A stretch of 32,973 nt of DNA from Flavobacteriaceae bacterium. Its GTDB lineage: Bacteria > Bacteroidota > Bacteroidia > Flavobacteriales > Flavobacteriaceae. Position 1 is the first letter of the stretch. The number at the start of each line of letters is the position of its first letter. The stretch spans positions 1 to 32,973 of the forward strand of contig JABSPM010000032.1 in the NCBI GenBank assembly GCA_013215095.1. Direction: 5' to 3'. The notes beneath the pieces are model-generated. The model worked only from the letters and a program-made list of their open reading frames with translations. It had not been told where the DNA came from and did no database searches. A program made the translations under genes and the position numbers. This document shows, one piece after another, positions 16,713 to 26,133 of the stretch.

Positions 16713-17837
16713 ATGAGTCTATTGATATTCTATGGAATAATTTCCATATTTTTTTCGTTTCTATGTTCTATATTAGAAGCTGTTTTATTAAGTATTACAC
16801 CTACTTTTATTAACGTCAAGAAGCAAGAAGGCAAAGCTTATGCAATTGCTTTAGAAGAATTAAAAAAAGATGTTGACAAACCTTTAATTGCAATTTTAAC
16901 CTTAAATACTATAGCACATACAGTTGGTGCTATCTTAGTAGGAGTGCAAGCTAAAGTAGCTTATGCCGAAATCTATGGCTCTGAAACGATACGTTTGTTT
17001 GGTATTGAATATACCGAAGATATTATGGTTGGTGTCGTATCTACAATTATGACTATTCTCATATTAGTTGCTTCAGAGATTATTCCAAAAACTATCGGTG
17101 CAACCTACTGGAAACAACTCTCTAATTTTACAGCTAAAGCACTTAATGTTTTGATTTGGCCCTTAAAATGGACGGGGTTGTTGTGGATCCTGCAATTAAC
17201 GACTAAACTTATTGGAGGTAAAGGTCACCATGGCAGCATTTTAAGTAGAGAAGATTTTCAGGCTATGACTCAAATTGCAGAAGATGAAGGTGTCTTTAAA
17301 GCATCTGAAAGTAAGGTCATAAAAAACATGTTGGCCTTTAAAGATATTATGGCAAAAGACATTATGACACCAAGAACGGTAATGAAAGTTGCGAATGAAA
17401 GCACCACTGTAGAAACCTTTTTTAACGAAAACCAGAACTTGAGATTCTCAAGAATCCCCGTTTATACCACTAATAGCGATAACATTACTGGATTGGTATT
17501 AAAAGATGATGTTTATAAAGAAATGGCAAATCATAATGGCACCAAAACATTATTACAAATTAAACGAGACATTATAGTAACTAACAGAAATATTCCTATT
17601 CCTCAACTTTTAGACCAATTGGTAGAACATAAAAACCATATGGCACTTGTAGTGGATGAATATGGCTCAGTTAGCGGCCTGGTAACCATGGAAGATGTGA
17701 TTGAAACCCTTCTGGGAATAGAAATTATGGATGAAAGTGATAATGTTGCAGATTTGCAGTTACTTGCCAGAAAAAGCTGGGAAACACGTGCAAAACGCTT
17801 AGGTTTATTAGAAGAGGATAAAACTAAAAATGACTGA
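16713..17837 (+). CDS. CNNM-CBS domain membrane protein (hemolysin C/CorB-like)
   Basis: The 374-aa protein has an N-terminal CNNM (DUF21) domain, about residues 1-170, with several membrane helices. A cytoplasmic CBS pair follows, about 205-335 (IMTPRTVMKVA, SRIPVYTTNSDNITGLVLKDDV, HMALVVDEYGSVSGLVTMEDV). Related proteins are implicated in magnesium or divalent cation transport. The CorC/HlyC C-terminal domain found in longer relatives such as GldE is missing here. The absence looks natural, because the ogt gene overlaps its end by 8 bp. Confidence 0.88.
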   Translation: MSLLIFYGIISIFFSFLCSILEAVLLSITPTFINVKKQEGKAYAIALEELKKDVDKPLIAILTLNTIAHTVGAILVGVQAKVAYAEIYGSETIRLFGIEYTEDIMVGVVSTIMTILILVASEIIPKTIGATYWKQLSNFTAKALNVLIWPLKWTGLLWILQLTTKLIGGKGHHGSILSREDFQAMTQIAEDEGVFKASESKVIKNMLAFKDIMAKDIMTPRTVMKVANESTTVETFFNENQNLRFSRIPVYTTNSDNITGLVLKDDVYKEMANHNGTKTLLQIKRDIIVTNRNIPIPQLLDQLVEHKNHMALVVDEYGSVSGLVTMEDVIETLLGIEIMDESDNVADLQLLARKSWETRAKRLGLLEEDKTKND

Positions 17838-18303
17838 TTGCTACATAAATACACCACTAGGCGTCACTAAAATTTCTGGTGATGTTAATGGTGTAACTTC
17901 AATCAGAGTAATAAACTCTAATGAACCTCTCACAGATATTATTCCTAAAGCATTACAAGATTGCATTGCACAACTTAAAGAATATTTTGAAGGAAAGCGA
18001 CAACAATTTACATTTAAAATCAACCCTCAAGGCACAAATTTTCAAAAAAATATCTGGGAGTTATTACGAAACATTCCCTACGGAAAAACAACAACTTACT
18101 TAGAACTATCTAAAACTTATGGCGATGTTAAAGCCATTAGAGCTGTTGCTAATGCCAATGGTAAAAATCCGCTTTGGATTGTAGTACCTTGTCATCGGGT
18201 AATAGGTACAGACGGCCATCTAACAGGCTATGCAGGTGGCCTTCATCGTAAACAATGGCTTTTGGAGCACGAGAGTCCATACAAACAACAGTCTTTATTT
18301 TAA
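17830..18303 (+). CDS. ogt: Methylated-DNA--protein-cysteine S-methyltransferase
   Basis: The 157-aa suicide repair protein removes alkyl groups from O6-alkylguanine. The acceptor Cys121 lies in the invariant PCHRV motif (IVVPCHRVIG). The helix-turn-helix with the arginine finger is at about 98-110 (KAIRAVANANGKNP, R104). The C-terminal YAGGLHRKQWLLEHE segment is standard. The ATG overlaps the CNNM gene stop (ATGACTGA), indicating translational coupling. After the stop there is no clear terminator. Confidence 0.93.
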   Translation: MTDCYINTPLGVTKISGDVNGVTSIRVINSNEPLTDIIPKALQDCIAQLKEYFEGKRQQFTFKINPQGTNFQKNIWELLRNIPYGKTTTYLELSKTYGDVKAIRAVANANGKNPLWIVVPCHRVIGTDGHLTGYAGGLHRKQWLLEHESPYKQQSLF

Positions 18304-18378
18304 TTTTTTATTAGAATTCTGAACCTCAAACCTATGATATATCATAAAAATATTTGGCTTATAAATTAGGTTCTTATA
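18304..18378. other. Non-coding spacer after ogt
   Basis: The spacer is AT-rich, with a short palindrome ATGATATATCAT inside a GAACCT/AGGTTC inverted pair (about 18319-18373). No T tract follows, so it is not called a terminator. It is the first part of a 630-bp stretch without an intact gene, which continues with MITE copy B and a peptidase remnant. Confidence 0.4.
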
Positions 18379-18530
18379 CTATTTTCCATTTGAAAGTTCC
18401 AAAAGACAAAAAGATGAATTTTTTTATATAAATTAGAACATGAACGCACAGCCTGGCTAAGGTTTCTTTTTATACTGCAAGAAAAAGGAGTAAAGCTCTT
18501 TTTATTCAAGTCATTTCAACAGGAAAATGA
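18379..18530 (-). repeat. MITE-like repeat, copy B (152 bp, TA-flanked)
   Basis: The element lies between TA dinucleotides at 18377-18378 and 18531-18532. Its ends are an imperfect terminal inverted repeat (CTATTTTCCATTTGAAA against TCATTTTCCTGTTGAAA). Its reverse complement aligns along its full length with copy C: GACTTGAATAAAAAG, CTTGCAGTATAAAAAGAAACC and ACTTTCAAATGGAAAAT are identical in both. It has no reading frame of note. It abuts the S41 peptidase remnant. Confidence 0.75.
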
Positions 18531-18937
18531 TATGAGCTGATTTATAAAGCTAAATCCTTCATAAAATTAACCAAGTTAAACACCAACAATCTATGAGAGA
18601 TTTCCTTTTAAAAGCTCTAAATATCAAGAAAAAATTGTAATTTTAATCAATGAGAATATTCAAAGTCAAGCAAAATTAACCGCAAACATTTTAGAATAAT
18701 AGACAACACGACAGTACTAGATAGTAAAGTACGAGACAACAGGATTGCAATAAAAAACGCTTACAATCCTATTGGGGTTGCCATTTATTAAAGGTCTGAT
18801 AAAAAAGGAATTTCTTAGATTTAGCCCAGACAAGACATTAAAAATTAAAGGACTAAAGACACGTGCATGATAAACTCATAGAAAAAGAAAGTGATTGCAT
18901 TGCTCAAAACATCAACAAAAGAATACGGCTTAAATGA
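18531..18937 (+). pseudogene. Remnant of an S41-family peptidase, C-terminal part, several frameshifts and stops
   Basis: No intact frame exists, but consecutive pieces in changing frames read like the C-terminus of a tail-specific (S41) peptidase. They are YELIYKAKSFIKLTKLNTNN, then SSKYQEKIVILINENIQSQA (family pattern KVVILVNE.TQSQAEF, which includes the catalytic serine), then DNTTVLDSKVRDNRIA and NPIGVAIY. After these come PDKTLKIKGLKTRA (family PD..VKPT..GI) and DKLIEKESDCIAQNI. The last piece ends at a TGA that overlaps the exonuclease start (ATGA). The 5' part is absent, and MITE copy B sits exactly at the left limit. The family call is from remembered sequence patterns. Confidence 0.5.
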
Positions 18938-19647
18938 TAAGAAAATTAAATCTCGAGAATATTCTATTTCTAGATATCGAAACCGTTCCAGAAACACAGC
19001 ACTTTTCGGAATTAGATACTAGCAAGCAAGAGCTTTGGGAAGCCAAGTCCCGTTACCAACGCAAAGAAGAATTCACAGCAGAGGAATTTTATAATCGAGC
19101 AGGTATTTGGGCAGAATTTGGAAAAATCATTTGTATTTCGGTCGGATATTTTGCCATTCAAAACGATATAAGAACCTTTAGAGTAACTTCTTTTCATGGC
19201 GATGAAGTTCAACTTCTGAAAGATTTCAAGAACCTTTTAATCTCACATTTTAGTCAAGCAAAACATCTATTATGCGCACATAATGGAAAAGAATTTGATT
19301 TTCCATATATCGCAAGACGTATGATCATACACAATATTGAACTGCCTTATAAACTAAACTTATTTGGCAAAAAACCTTGGGAAGTCCCACATTTAGACAC
19401 CTTAGAATTATGGAAATTTGGGGATTATAAAAACTACACTTCTCTAAAACTGCTTACTAATGTTTTGGGTATTCCTTCTCCAAAAGACGACATTGATGGC
19501 AGCGAAGTTTACGGAGTTTATTATGAGACCAATGACATCAGTAGAATTGTTGATTATTGCGAAAAAGACACTATTGCCGTTGCTCAAATTTTATTACGTT
19601 TAAGGGGTGACGACCTATTAGATAACAACGAAATAATTCACATATAA
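18934..19647 (+). CDS. DEDDy 3'-5' exonuclease, PolB exo2-like
   Basis: The 237-aa protein resembles the proofreading domain of family B polymerases (DNA_pol_B_exo2 group). The metal-binding residues can be placed: D14 and E16 in FLDIETVP (Exo I), D122 in AHNGKEFDFPYIARR (Exo II), and Y208/D212 in DYCEKD (Exo III, the YxxxD form). It probably degrades single-stranded nucleic acid ends. There is no polymerase domain, so it acts as a stand-alone enzyme. Its ATG overlaps the last stop of the S41 remnant, suggesting that it once was the second gene of an operon. Confidence 0.85.
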   Translation: MIRKLNLENILFLDIETVPETQHFSELDTSKQELWEAKSRYQRKEEFTAEEFYNRAGIWAEFGKIICISVGYFAIQNDIRTFRVTSFHGDEVQLLKDFKNLLISHFSQAKHLLCAHNGKEFDFPYIARRMIIHNIELPYKLNLFGKKPWEVPHLDTLELWKFGDYKNYTSLKLLTNVLGIPSPKDDIDGSEVYGVYYETNDISRIVDYCEKDTIAVAQILLRLRGDDLLDNNEIIHI

Positions 19648-19682
19648 AAAAAAGGCTCTGAAATCATTCCAGAGCCTTTTTT
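19648..19682. terminator. Bidirectional terminator between convergent genes
   Basis: AAAAAGGCTCTG (19649-19660) pairs perfectly with CAGAGCCTTTTT (19670-19681). An A run on one side and a T run on the other let it serve both the exonuclease (+) and the subtilase (-). Confidence 0.92.
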
Positions 19683-19701
19683 AAGTTCTTAAGTTTTTAT
19701 C

Positions 19702-22700
19702 TTACTTCTTGATAAAACGCTTAACTTTAGTTTTCTCTCCAATATTTAACTGGATAAGATATACACCATCGTCTAGATCAGAAACATCAATTGTTTCACT
19801 ATATGATCCTTTCATTACTAGTTGTCCAAGCATATTGTGAATTTCAAAACTTTGAGCTTCAAATCCAATTAAACTCACATTTAAAGTTTCTTTAACTGGG
19901 TTTGGATGAACCTTAAACATGTTTGATGTATTGTCATCACTAGTAGTTACCATAAAGTTTGTACTATTAATTGCTCCTCCAACACAGAAGCTTGTCGTTT
20001 CTGAACTGTTAAATGATCCTCCACTAGCTAAAGTTGTTCCACCATCAGTTAATGTATACGAACCATTTCCATAATTACAACACATTCCATCTCCATAGCT
20101 ATCATTCATTACTAATGAATAACATCCTGCTGGTAAATCTACATTTACATTTAATGTAGAACCATCTGCTTGAGAACCATAAGTTCCTCCAGATGCCACT
20201 ACAGCATTTCCGCTATCTCTAATTTCCCAACTTGTTTCTTCAGGATAATTATCAAATGTCATAGACAATACTACAGTAGTATCTCCGCCACCAGAACCAC
20301 CTCCAGTTGTTAAGCTTACATCATCAATAGCAATATCAGCTTGCCAAGTAGAACCTGTAACTCTATTGAAACGTAATTGAACACTTCCTCCAACATAAGC
20401 CGCTAAATCTACATTAGCAGTTTGCCAAGAGTTTCCTTTATTTCCAGACTCATTCCATAAGCTCGTCCAAGTTGCTCCATTATCTGTACTTGCTTCTAAA
20501 GCAATTGTTCCCATATCACTTGCGCCATACATATGATACGCAAAAGAGAATGTTGCTTGTGTAGCAGCAGATAAATCATAACATGGTGAATTGATAATTG
20601 CTTGTTTGTTTGGATAACCCGTTCCATTTCCAGAAGCTTCTACAAAAATGTAGTAAGAACCTTGAGTTGCACTAGAAGGCCCTGTGTTATTAGAAGGCGT
20701 TCCATTTGCATCTACAGTCCAATTAATATCGTCATTTGTAGACTGTGTCCATGCACCTAATGTATTTTCATAGCCTTCAGTATAAGGGAATGTAGAAATT
20801 CCTCCTGTACATCCAGAAGCTGGCTCATTTACATTTACAGTTCTAGACACTTGGTCAGCCGCATTACCAGCAGCATCGCTTACATTATAGTTTAAAGTAT
20901 ATGTTCCTGCAACTGCTGTGTTCACAGATCCTGAAACCACAATATTAGCCGAAATATCACCGTCAACATTATCTGAAGCGGTAGCTCCTGGATCTGTAAA
21001 ACTATCACCAACAGTCAAATTCATGGTTGCTGCTCCTAGTAAAGCAATTACTGGCTTAACTGTATCAGCTGGTTGTGTTACAATTACTGTTCTAGACACT
21101 TGATCTGCCGCATTACCAGCAGCATCACTTACGTTATAGTTAAAAGTATATGTTCCTGCGTTAGATGTATCTACAGCACCTGTTACAACAATATTTGCAG
21201 AGATATCACCATCTACATTATCAGAAGCTGTTGCCCCTGGATCGTTAAACGTATCTCCTACATCTAAATTCATTGTAGCAGCTCCGAGTAGTGTAATTAC
21301 AGGCTTAACTGTATCTGGAGTTCCTGCACCTAAGTTTACAGTATAGTCTTCAACCTCACCATAGGTGAACGATTCACAAGCCGTTGGTACACCATTGTAT
21401 TTCATAGATACACGCATACGTGTATTACCTACAACAGTTCCTGCTGGCACAGTAAACGACCCATTTACTGGCGAAGTTTGTGTCGCAGATTGTGTCCATA
21501 CTTGCTCACCAGAATCAGCAAAATCGCCATCTTTGTTATAGTCAATCCAAACAGAATAACCTTCGCTATATGTTGTTCCTGTCCAAGTTGGTGTTACTGT
21601 AATTGTATATGAATCTCCTTGTGTAAGGTTTGTAGAAATATTTGTGAAATCTGAATAGAATTGTGCTCCAGACGTATTGTCTATAGAACCTAATTGTACT
21701 CTACTGATATACTCATCATTAACATTAGTACTTGCAGACGCACAATAGTTCAACTGAACTTCTGTAGTTGTGAAATTCGCAGAAGCACTATACGATGAAT
21801 TAGAACCATCATCACACTTACTTCTTACTTGCACTTCATAAGCTGTTTGAGGCGTTAATCCAGACAATGCTGTTGATGTTCCATTAACGGCAACTACAGT
21901 CCAAGATCCTCCAGAAGGACGATATCTAACATCATAAGTTGCTCCTGATACAGCATCCCAAGATACTGTTGCATTGTCAGATCCAAAACCATCGACACTT
22001 AATCCTGTTGGCGTTGTTGCATTACATACTAATGGAGTAGATGTTAATCCAGTAATGATTAATGAATAATTCTGACTTCCACCAATTAAAGATCCTTTGT
22101 GGGTTACTGTAATTGTATATGTTCCTGATGCATTTGCAACATCTACTCTTTCATAAGGATCAACATTATTATCGCCTTGTCCATTCGTTGTTACTCCTGT
22201 CAATCTCCAAGGTGTATGTGAAGTTCCTGACTTTGACACTCTAATATCTAAATCATTTACTAAAACAGGTGTATTATTATTTGCTACTGTTGTAGCTGTT
22301 CCAGCTCTATCTGTCCAAGAAATAGAAGCCATTAAATCATTAACTCCATCAGAATCTACAGTAATTTGATACGTTTGACCACCAGAAAGTGTTAATTCTT
22401 CAATTCTAGAACCGTTTCCGTTTTCAGTAATTGTTTCAGCAGCTCTTTTAGTATTCATTAACCCCCAACCATAAACAGCGTCAGGACCATTTGAACCAGC
22501 ATCATCAGCAGTATGCAGAACTAATCCTTTAAGTGTTGCAGCTCTCATAAAACTGCTATTCAAGTTATTATGATGCTCTTGTAATAAAATTAAAGATCCT
22601 GCAACGTTAGGCGATGCCATTGACGTTCCTGTGATACTATTATAAGATGTGTCACTAGACTCATATGTTGAATATACTTGCGTACCATTTCCAGTAATGT

Positions 22701-23688
22701 CTGGCTTAATACGATAATCATCTGTTGGCCCTTCACTACTTGAACTATTAATCGTAACTGAAACTAAATTTCCATTAGCATCAATATTAGCATCTTGAGC
22801 ATTAGCAACAACTAATCCATTTTTAGACGTTGCATGCCCTGAAAGCTTATCATAAGCACTATTTCCATCTAATGGCGCACCATTAGCAGAGTTATCATTA
22901 CCGTCATTACCAGCAGCAACTACCATTAAGTAGTTTGGTGCATTAAACATAATTTGATCCCAATCTCTCGAATCATCGATATATCCTCCAAAATAATAAT
23001 CTGGTAACCAAGGTTGTCCTGTATTAGGGTTTCTTGCTGCAAATCCATAAGAGTGATTAGAAATTAACATTCCATTTCCAGCAGCAGTTGTTGCTTCTGA
23101 GGTATCGTTGTTCCAATCATAACCTACAGCATTTGCATGAGGTGCCATTCCTTTAGCATTAGCTTGTACACCAGAAGCCATAATTGTTCCTGTTACGTGA
23201 GCAGAATGATAATTTAGTGCGGTAGTTCCATCTCCAATAGAGAAACGATTATTTCCTCCTGCGCCATCATATTCTTGATGAGAAGCTCTAGCTAATCCAC
23301 CATCCCAAACATGAGCCGTCATATTGTCTCCCATAAGATTTAAACCAAGAGAACCACCAGAATTCAGATGATCTGTACGTGTTGATTTTGCCGCGTCAAC
23401 ATTAAAAGTAGTATAATAAATTGGTTGTCCATTAACCACTTTTTGTAACTCGGCTTTTTTTCCATCGGTTTCAATAACCAATGGCCAATTGTTAGTTTTA
23501 GCTAATTGAACAGCAACCTGCTTCTCTTCGTTTGTTTTTTTAACAAAATTTGATTCAAGTTGTTGAATTTTTTGCTTATCATATCGACTTGTAATTTGGT
23601 CCTTTTGACGCTGGGTTTGCGCCGTCACTGAAGTAACCAAAAATAAAGACACTAATAGCAAAAACTTACTTGCGTTATTGTTTTTCAT
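19702..23688 (-). CDS. Secreted S8 subtilase with multidomain C-terminus and T9SS sorting signal
   Basis: The protein is 1328 aa. The signal peptide is at residues 1-23 (cut after VTA). A subtilisin domain spans about 110-420, with triad Asp129 (HVWDGG), His161 (NYHSAHVTGT) and Ser356 (GTSMASP), and oxyanion Asn261. A P/CARDB-like segment follows (about 425-550), then fibronectin III (about 558-643) and a GEVED domain (about 645-786, ending FTYGEVEDYTV). Next are two DUF5011 Ig-like repeats (792-874, 875-957), a MAM-like domain (about 958-1125) and a cysteine-rich segment with SYGDGMCCNYG. A T9SS type A sorting domain closes the protein (about 1257-1328, HPNPVKETLNV to VKRFIKK). It should be exported by Sec, then by T9SS, and displayed or released as a protease. 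It is convergent with the exonuclease. Confidence 0.95.
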   Translation of the reverse strand: MKNNNASKFLLLVSLFLVTSVTAQTQRQKDQITSRYDKQKIQQLESNFVKKTNEEKQVAVQLAKTNNWPLVIETDGKKAELQKVVNGQPIYYTTFNVDAAKSTRTDHLNSGGSLGLNLMGDNMTAHVWDGGLARASHQEYDGAGGNNRFSIGDGTTALNYHSAHVTGTIMASGVQANAKGMAPHANAVGYDWNNDTSEATTAAGNGMLISNHSYGFAARNPNTGQPWLPDYYFGGYIDDSRDWDQIMFNAPNYLMVVAAGNDGNDNSANGAPLDGNSAYDKLSGHATSKNGLVVANAQDANIDANGNLVSVTINSSSSEGPTDDYRIKPDITGNGTQVYSTYESSDTSYNSITGTSMASPNVAGSLILLQEHHNNLNSSFMRAATLKGLVLHTADDAGSNGPDAVYGWGLMNTKRAAETITENGNGSRIEELTLSGGQTYQITVDSDGVNDLMASISWTDRAGTATTVANNNTPVLVNDLDIRVSKSGTSHTPWRLTGVTTNGQGDNNVDPYERVDVANASGTYTITVTHKGSLIGGSQNYSLIITGLTSTPLVCNATTPTGLSVDGFGSDNATVSWDAVSGATYDVRYRPSGGSWTVVAVNGTSTALSGLTPQTAYEVQVRSKCDDGSNSSYSASANFTTTEVQLNYCASASTNVNDEYISRVQLGSIDNTSGAQFYSDFTNISTNLTQGDSYTITVTPTWTGTTYSEGYSVWIDYNKDGDFADSGEQVWTQSATQTSPVNGSFTVPAGTVVGNTRMRVSMKYNGVPTACESFTYGEVEDYTVNLGAGTPDTVKPVITLLGAATMNLDVGDTFNDPGATASDNVDGDISANIVVTGAVDTSNAGTYTFNYNVSDAAGNAADQVSRTVIVTQPADTVKPVIALLGAATMNLTVGDSFTDPGATASDNVDGDISANIVVSGSVNTAVAGTYTLNYNVSDAAGNAADQVSRTVNVNEPASGCTGGISTFPYTEGYENTLGAWTQSTNDDINWTVDANGTPSNNTGPSSATQGSYYIFVEASGNGTGYPNKQAIINSPCYDLSAATQATFSFAYHMYGASDMGTIALEASTDNGATWTSLWNESGNKGNSWQTANVDLAAYVGGSVQLRFNRVTGSTWQADIAIDDVSLTTGGGSGGGDTTVVLSMTFDNYPEETSWEIRDSGNAVVASGGTYGSQADGSTLNVNVDLPAGCYSLVMNDSYGDGMCCNYGNGSYTLTDGGTTLASGGSFNSSETTSFCVGGAINSTNFMVTTSDDNTSNMFKVHPNPVKETLNVSLIGFEAQSFEIHNMLGQLVMKGSYSETIDVSDLDDGVYLIQLNIGEKTKVKRFIKK
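20818..21315 (-). repeat. Tandem 249-bp repeat encoding two DUF5011 Ig-like domains
   Basis: Two adjacent units of 83 codons (21067-21315 and 20818-21066) start DTVKPVI.LLGAATMNL and differ at about 14 residues (roughly 83% identical). They share long exact runs such as DPGATASDNVDGDISANIVV and NVSDAAGNAADQVSRTV. This looks like in-gene duplication of one domain. Confidence 0.9.
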
Positions 23689-23795
23689 AATAATTGAATG
23701 ATTTTAGTTATTATTTATTAATAGTGCCGCGAAAATATTAATTTTTTAAATTATTCTAAGTAAATGGCAATTTATTTTAGGATATATTTAAATTT

Positions 23796-23812
23796 TTACG
23801 GTTTTACCGTAA
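23796..23812. promoter_or_regulatory. Inverted repeat upstream of the double-ABC gene
   Basis: TTACGGT and ACCGTAA flank a TTT spacer, ending 13 nt before ATG 23826 in the gap between divergent genes. It could be an operator or a 5'-leader hairpin that affects ribosome access. No T tract follows, so it is not a terminator. Confidence 0.4.
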
Positions 23813-23825
23813 CATTTTAGATAAA

Positions 23826-25532
23826 ATGCTATTTTTAAGTATGAAGAATATTTTTTTATTAGATATCAAAGAATTATCTATTGCGTTTCATTCCCATCAG
23901 GAGAGAAACACAGTCATTAATTCTATATCATATCAAGTTTATGCTAATGAAATTTTGGGAATTGTAGGAGAATCTGGTAGTGGAAAATCGGTCTCTTCAT
24001 TAGCAATAATAGGATTACTCCCAAAGAAGATCAGTAAAATTACCAATGGCAAAATTGTATTTCAAAATTCTGAAATTCAAGATTTAAAACCGAAAGCATT
24101 TCAAAACATTAGAGGTAATCAGATCGCTATGATTTTTCAAGAACCTATGAGTTCTTTAAATCCATCTATGAGCTGTGGTAAGCAAGTTTTAGAAATTTTA
24201 TTACAACATACTAAACTTTCAAAGTCTGAAGCTCAAGCAGAGGTCATCACATTATTTGAACAGGTAAAACTTCCAACACCAAAAGTTACATACAACAAAT
24301 ATCCTCATGAGATTTCTGGTGGACAGAAACAACGTGTTATGATTGCAATGGCTATAGCGTGTAAACCTAAACTTTTAATTGCTGATGAACCCACTACAGC
24401 ACTTGATGTAACTGTACAAAAGGAAATCATTTTATTACTTAAAGAGCTACAACATAACTTTGACATGAGCATTATTTTTATTTCTCATGATTTGTCTTTA
24501 GTTTCTGAAATTGCAGATAGAGTTATTGTGATGTATAAAGGTGAAATTGTGGAGCAAAACAATACCAAGGATTTATTTTTAAACCCAAAACACACTTACA
24601 CCAAAGCGCTCTTAAGTTCTAAGCCCAGTTTAAATTCTAAATTAAAACAATTACCCACCATAGCTGACTATTTAAATGATGACATTTCAGAAGACATTAT
24701 CACTACCGAAGATCGCAAACAACGACACAATAGTATTTACAGTAAACCACCATTATTAGAAATAAACAATCTTGAAAAGGAATACTTCTCAGGTTCAGGA
24801 CTTTTTGGAAATCCTAAATCATTCAAGGCAGTTAATGATGTAAGTTTCAAACTTTATGAAGGCGAAACTTTAGGTTTGGTTGGCGAATCTGGTTGCGGAA
24901 AATCTACACTTGGAAATGCTATTTTACAATTAGATAAAGCCACTGCAGGAACCATAACCTATAAAGGAAATGATATAACGCATTTACCTAAACAAGACTT
25001 ACGTGAACTTAGAAAAGATATTCAAATCATTTTCCAAGATCCTTATGCATCTCTAAATCCAAGAATTCCTGTTGGCGAAGCCATAATAGAACCTATGCGA
25101 GTGCATCAACTCTATGATAACGATAGTATCAGAAAAGCGAAAGTTATAGACATCTTGGAGCGTGTTGGACTTTCTACAACACATTACAATAGATATCCTC
25201 ATGAGTTTTCTGGAGGACAAAGACAACGCATAGGTATTGCAAGAACTATTGCTTTAAATCCTAAAATAATTATCTGTGATGAATCGGTTTCTGCTTTAGA
25301 TATATCTGTACAAGCACAAGTGCTTAATCTTCTCAACGAATTGAAAATTAATTTTGGTTTTACTTATATATTCATCTCACATGATTTAGCTGTCGTAAAA
25401 TATATGTCTGATCAATTATTGGTTATGAATAAGGGACAAATTGAAGAAATGGGTGATGCAGATATTGTATATCGTAATCCCAAAAGTCCATATACCAAAA
25501 AACTTATTGCTGCGATTCCAAAGGGTATGTAA
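23826..25532 (+). CDS. Fused double ABC ATPase, oligopeptide/dipeptide (DppD-DppF) type
   Basis: The 568-aa protein carries two complete nucleotide-binding domains. The first has Walker A GESGSGKS at about 49-56, signature SGGQKQR, and Walker [13 protein letters not shown]. The second has Walker [10 protein letters not shown] at about 353-361, signature SGGQRQR, and Walker [13 protein letters not shown]. Each is followed by an oligopeptide-transporter C-terminal segment ([11 protein letters not shown] and [11 protein letters not shown]). It should energise uptake of peptides or similar solutes, but no permease or binding protein is adjacent. DES in place of DEP in the second Walker B is, from memory, common in relatives in this phylum. 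A second in-frame ATG (23841) is an alternative start. Confidence 0.9.
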   Translation: MLFLSMKNIFLLDIKELSIAFHSHQERNTVINSISYQVYANEILGIVGESGSGKSVSSLAIIGLLPKKISKITNGKIVFQNSEIQDLKPKAFQNIRGNQIAMIFQEPMSSLNPSMSCGKQVLEILLQHTKLSKSEAQAEVITLFEQVKLPTPKVTYNKYPHEISGGQKQRVMIAMAIACKPKLLIADEPTTALDVTVQKEIILLLKELQHNFDMSIIFISHDLSLVSEIADRVIVMYKGEIVEQNNTKDLFLNPKHTYTKALLSSKPSLNSKLKQLPTIADYLNDDISEDIITTEDRKQRHNSIYSKPPLLEINNLEKEYFSGSGLFGNPKSFKAVNDVSFKLYEGETLGLVGESGCGKSTLGNAILQLDKATAGTITYKGNDITHLPKQDLRELRKDIQIIFQDPYASLNPRIPVGEAIIEPMRVHQLYDNDSIRKAKVIDILERVGLSTTHYNRYPHEFSGGQRQRIGIARTIALNPKIIICDESVSALDISVQAQVLNLLNELKINFGFTYIFISHDLAVVKYMSDQLLVMNKGQIEEMGDADIVYRNPKSPYTKKLIAAIPKGM

Positions 25533-25602
25533 GTTTCTCGTTTTGTTGCATTTATTTTTCGACTTACTAATTTGGAGTTATATACTTAAAAGAAGTCCAT
25601 TT

Positions 25603-26076
25603 TTAGTTATCCCAAGTATTAAAAGGCACTTTACTCAATTGTGAGTTATAATACTTGGTATCTCCTGTAACCTCTTTGCCTAACCAATGCGGTCTAGAAA
25701 ACACTTCATCTTCATGACTTAGCTCTAACTCGGCTATAATTAAACCTTTGTTATCGCCAAAGAACTCATCCACCTCAAAAATATGATTCTCAACTTTGAT
25801 TTCATATCTCAATTTGTCTATCACTCCTTTCTCGCAAAACTCTAATAGTGCTTTAGCATCACTTTCGGAGATTTGTTTTTCCCATTCAAAACGTGTTAAT
25901 CCATCAGCTGATGATAATCCTTTAACTGTAAGTACGCCTTGATTATCCTTTAAACGTATTCTAACGGTGCGTTCTGGATCTCTATTAAGAAACCCTTGTA
26001 TTATATGTACAACTTTAAAAGCTTCATTTTTAAAAGCTTCTGTCTTAACCAAAAATTTACGTTCTATCTCTATCAT
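25603..26076 (-). CDS. CYTH-domain protein (triphosphate tunnel enzyme)
   Basis: The 157-aa protein starts MIEIERKFLV, giving the ExExK motif (E3, E5, K7) that defines CYTH proteins. It also keeps the basic and acidic strands lining the tunnel (TVRIRLKDN, LTVKG, FEWEKQI, KLRYEI, FEVDEF, IAELEL). Bacterial members of this short class commonly hydrolyse inorganic triphosphate or other triphosphates using a divalent metal. The exact substrate is unknown here. It converges on the ABC gene with a 70-bp gap in which no strong terminator is visible. Confidence 0.88.
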   Translation of the reverse strand: MIEIERKFLVKTEAFKNEAFKVVHIIQGFLNRDPERTVRIRLKDNQGVLTVKGLSSADGLTRFEWEKQISESDAKALLEFCEKGVIDKLRYEIKVENHIFEVDEFFGDNKGLIIAELELSHEDEVFSRPHWLGKEVTGDTKYYNSQLSKVPFNTWDN

Positions 26077-26133
26077 ATTGTTATCAAATATAAACGAGAA
26101 TATAGAAAAACTGTTCTCTAAAGTTATTTTATA

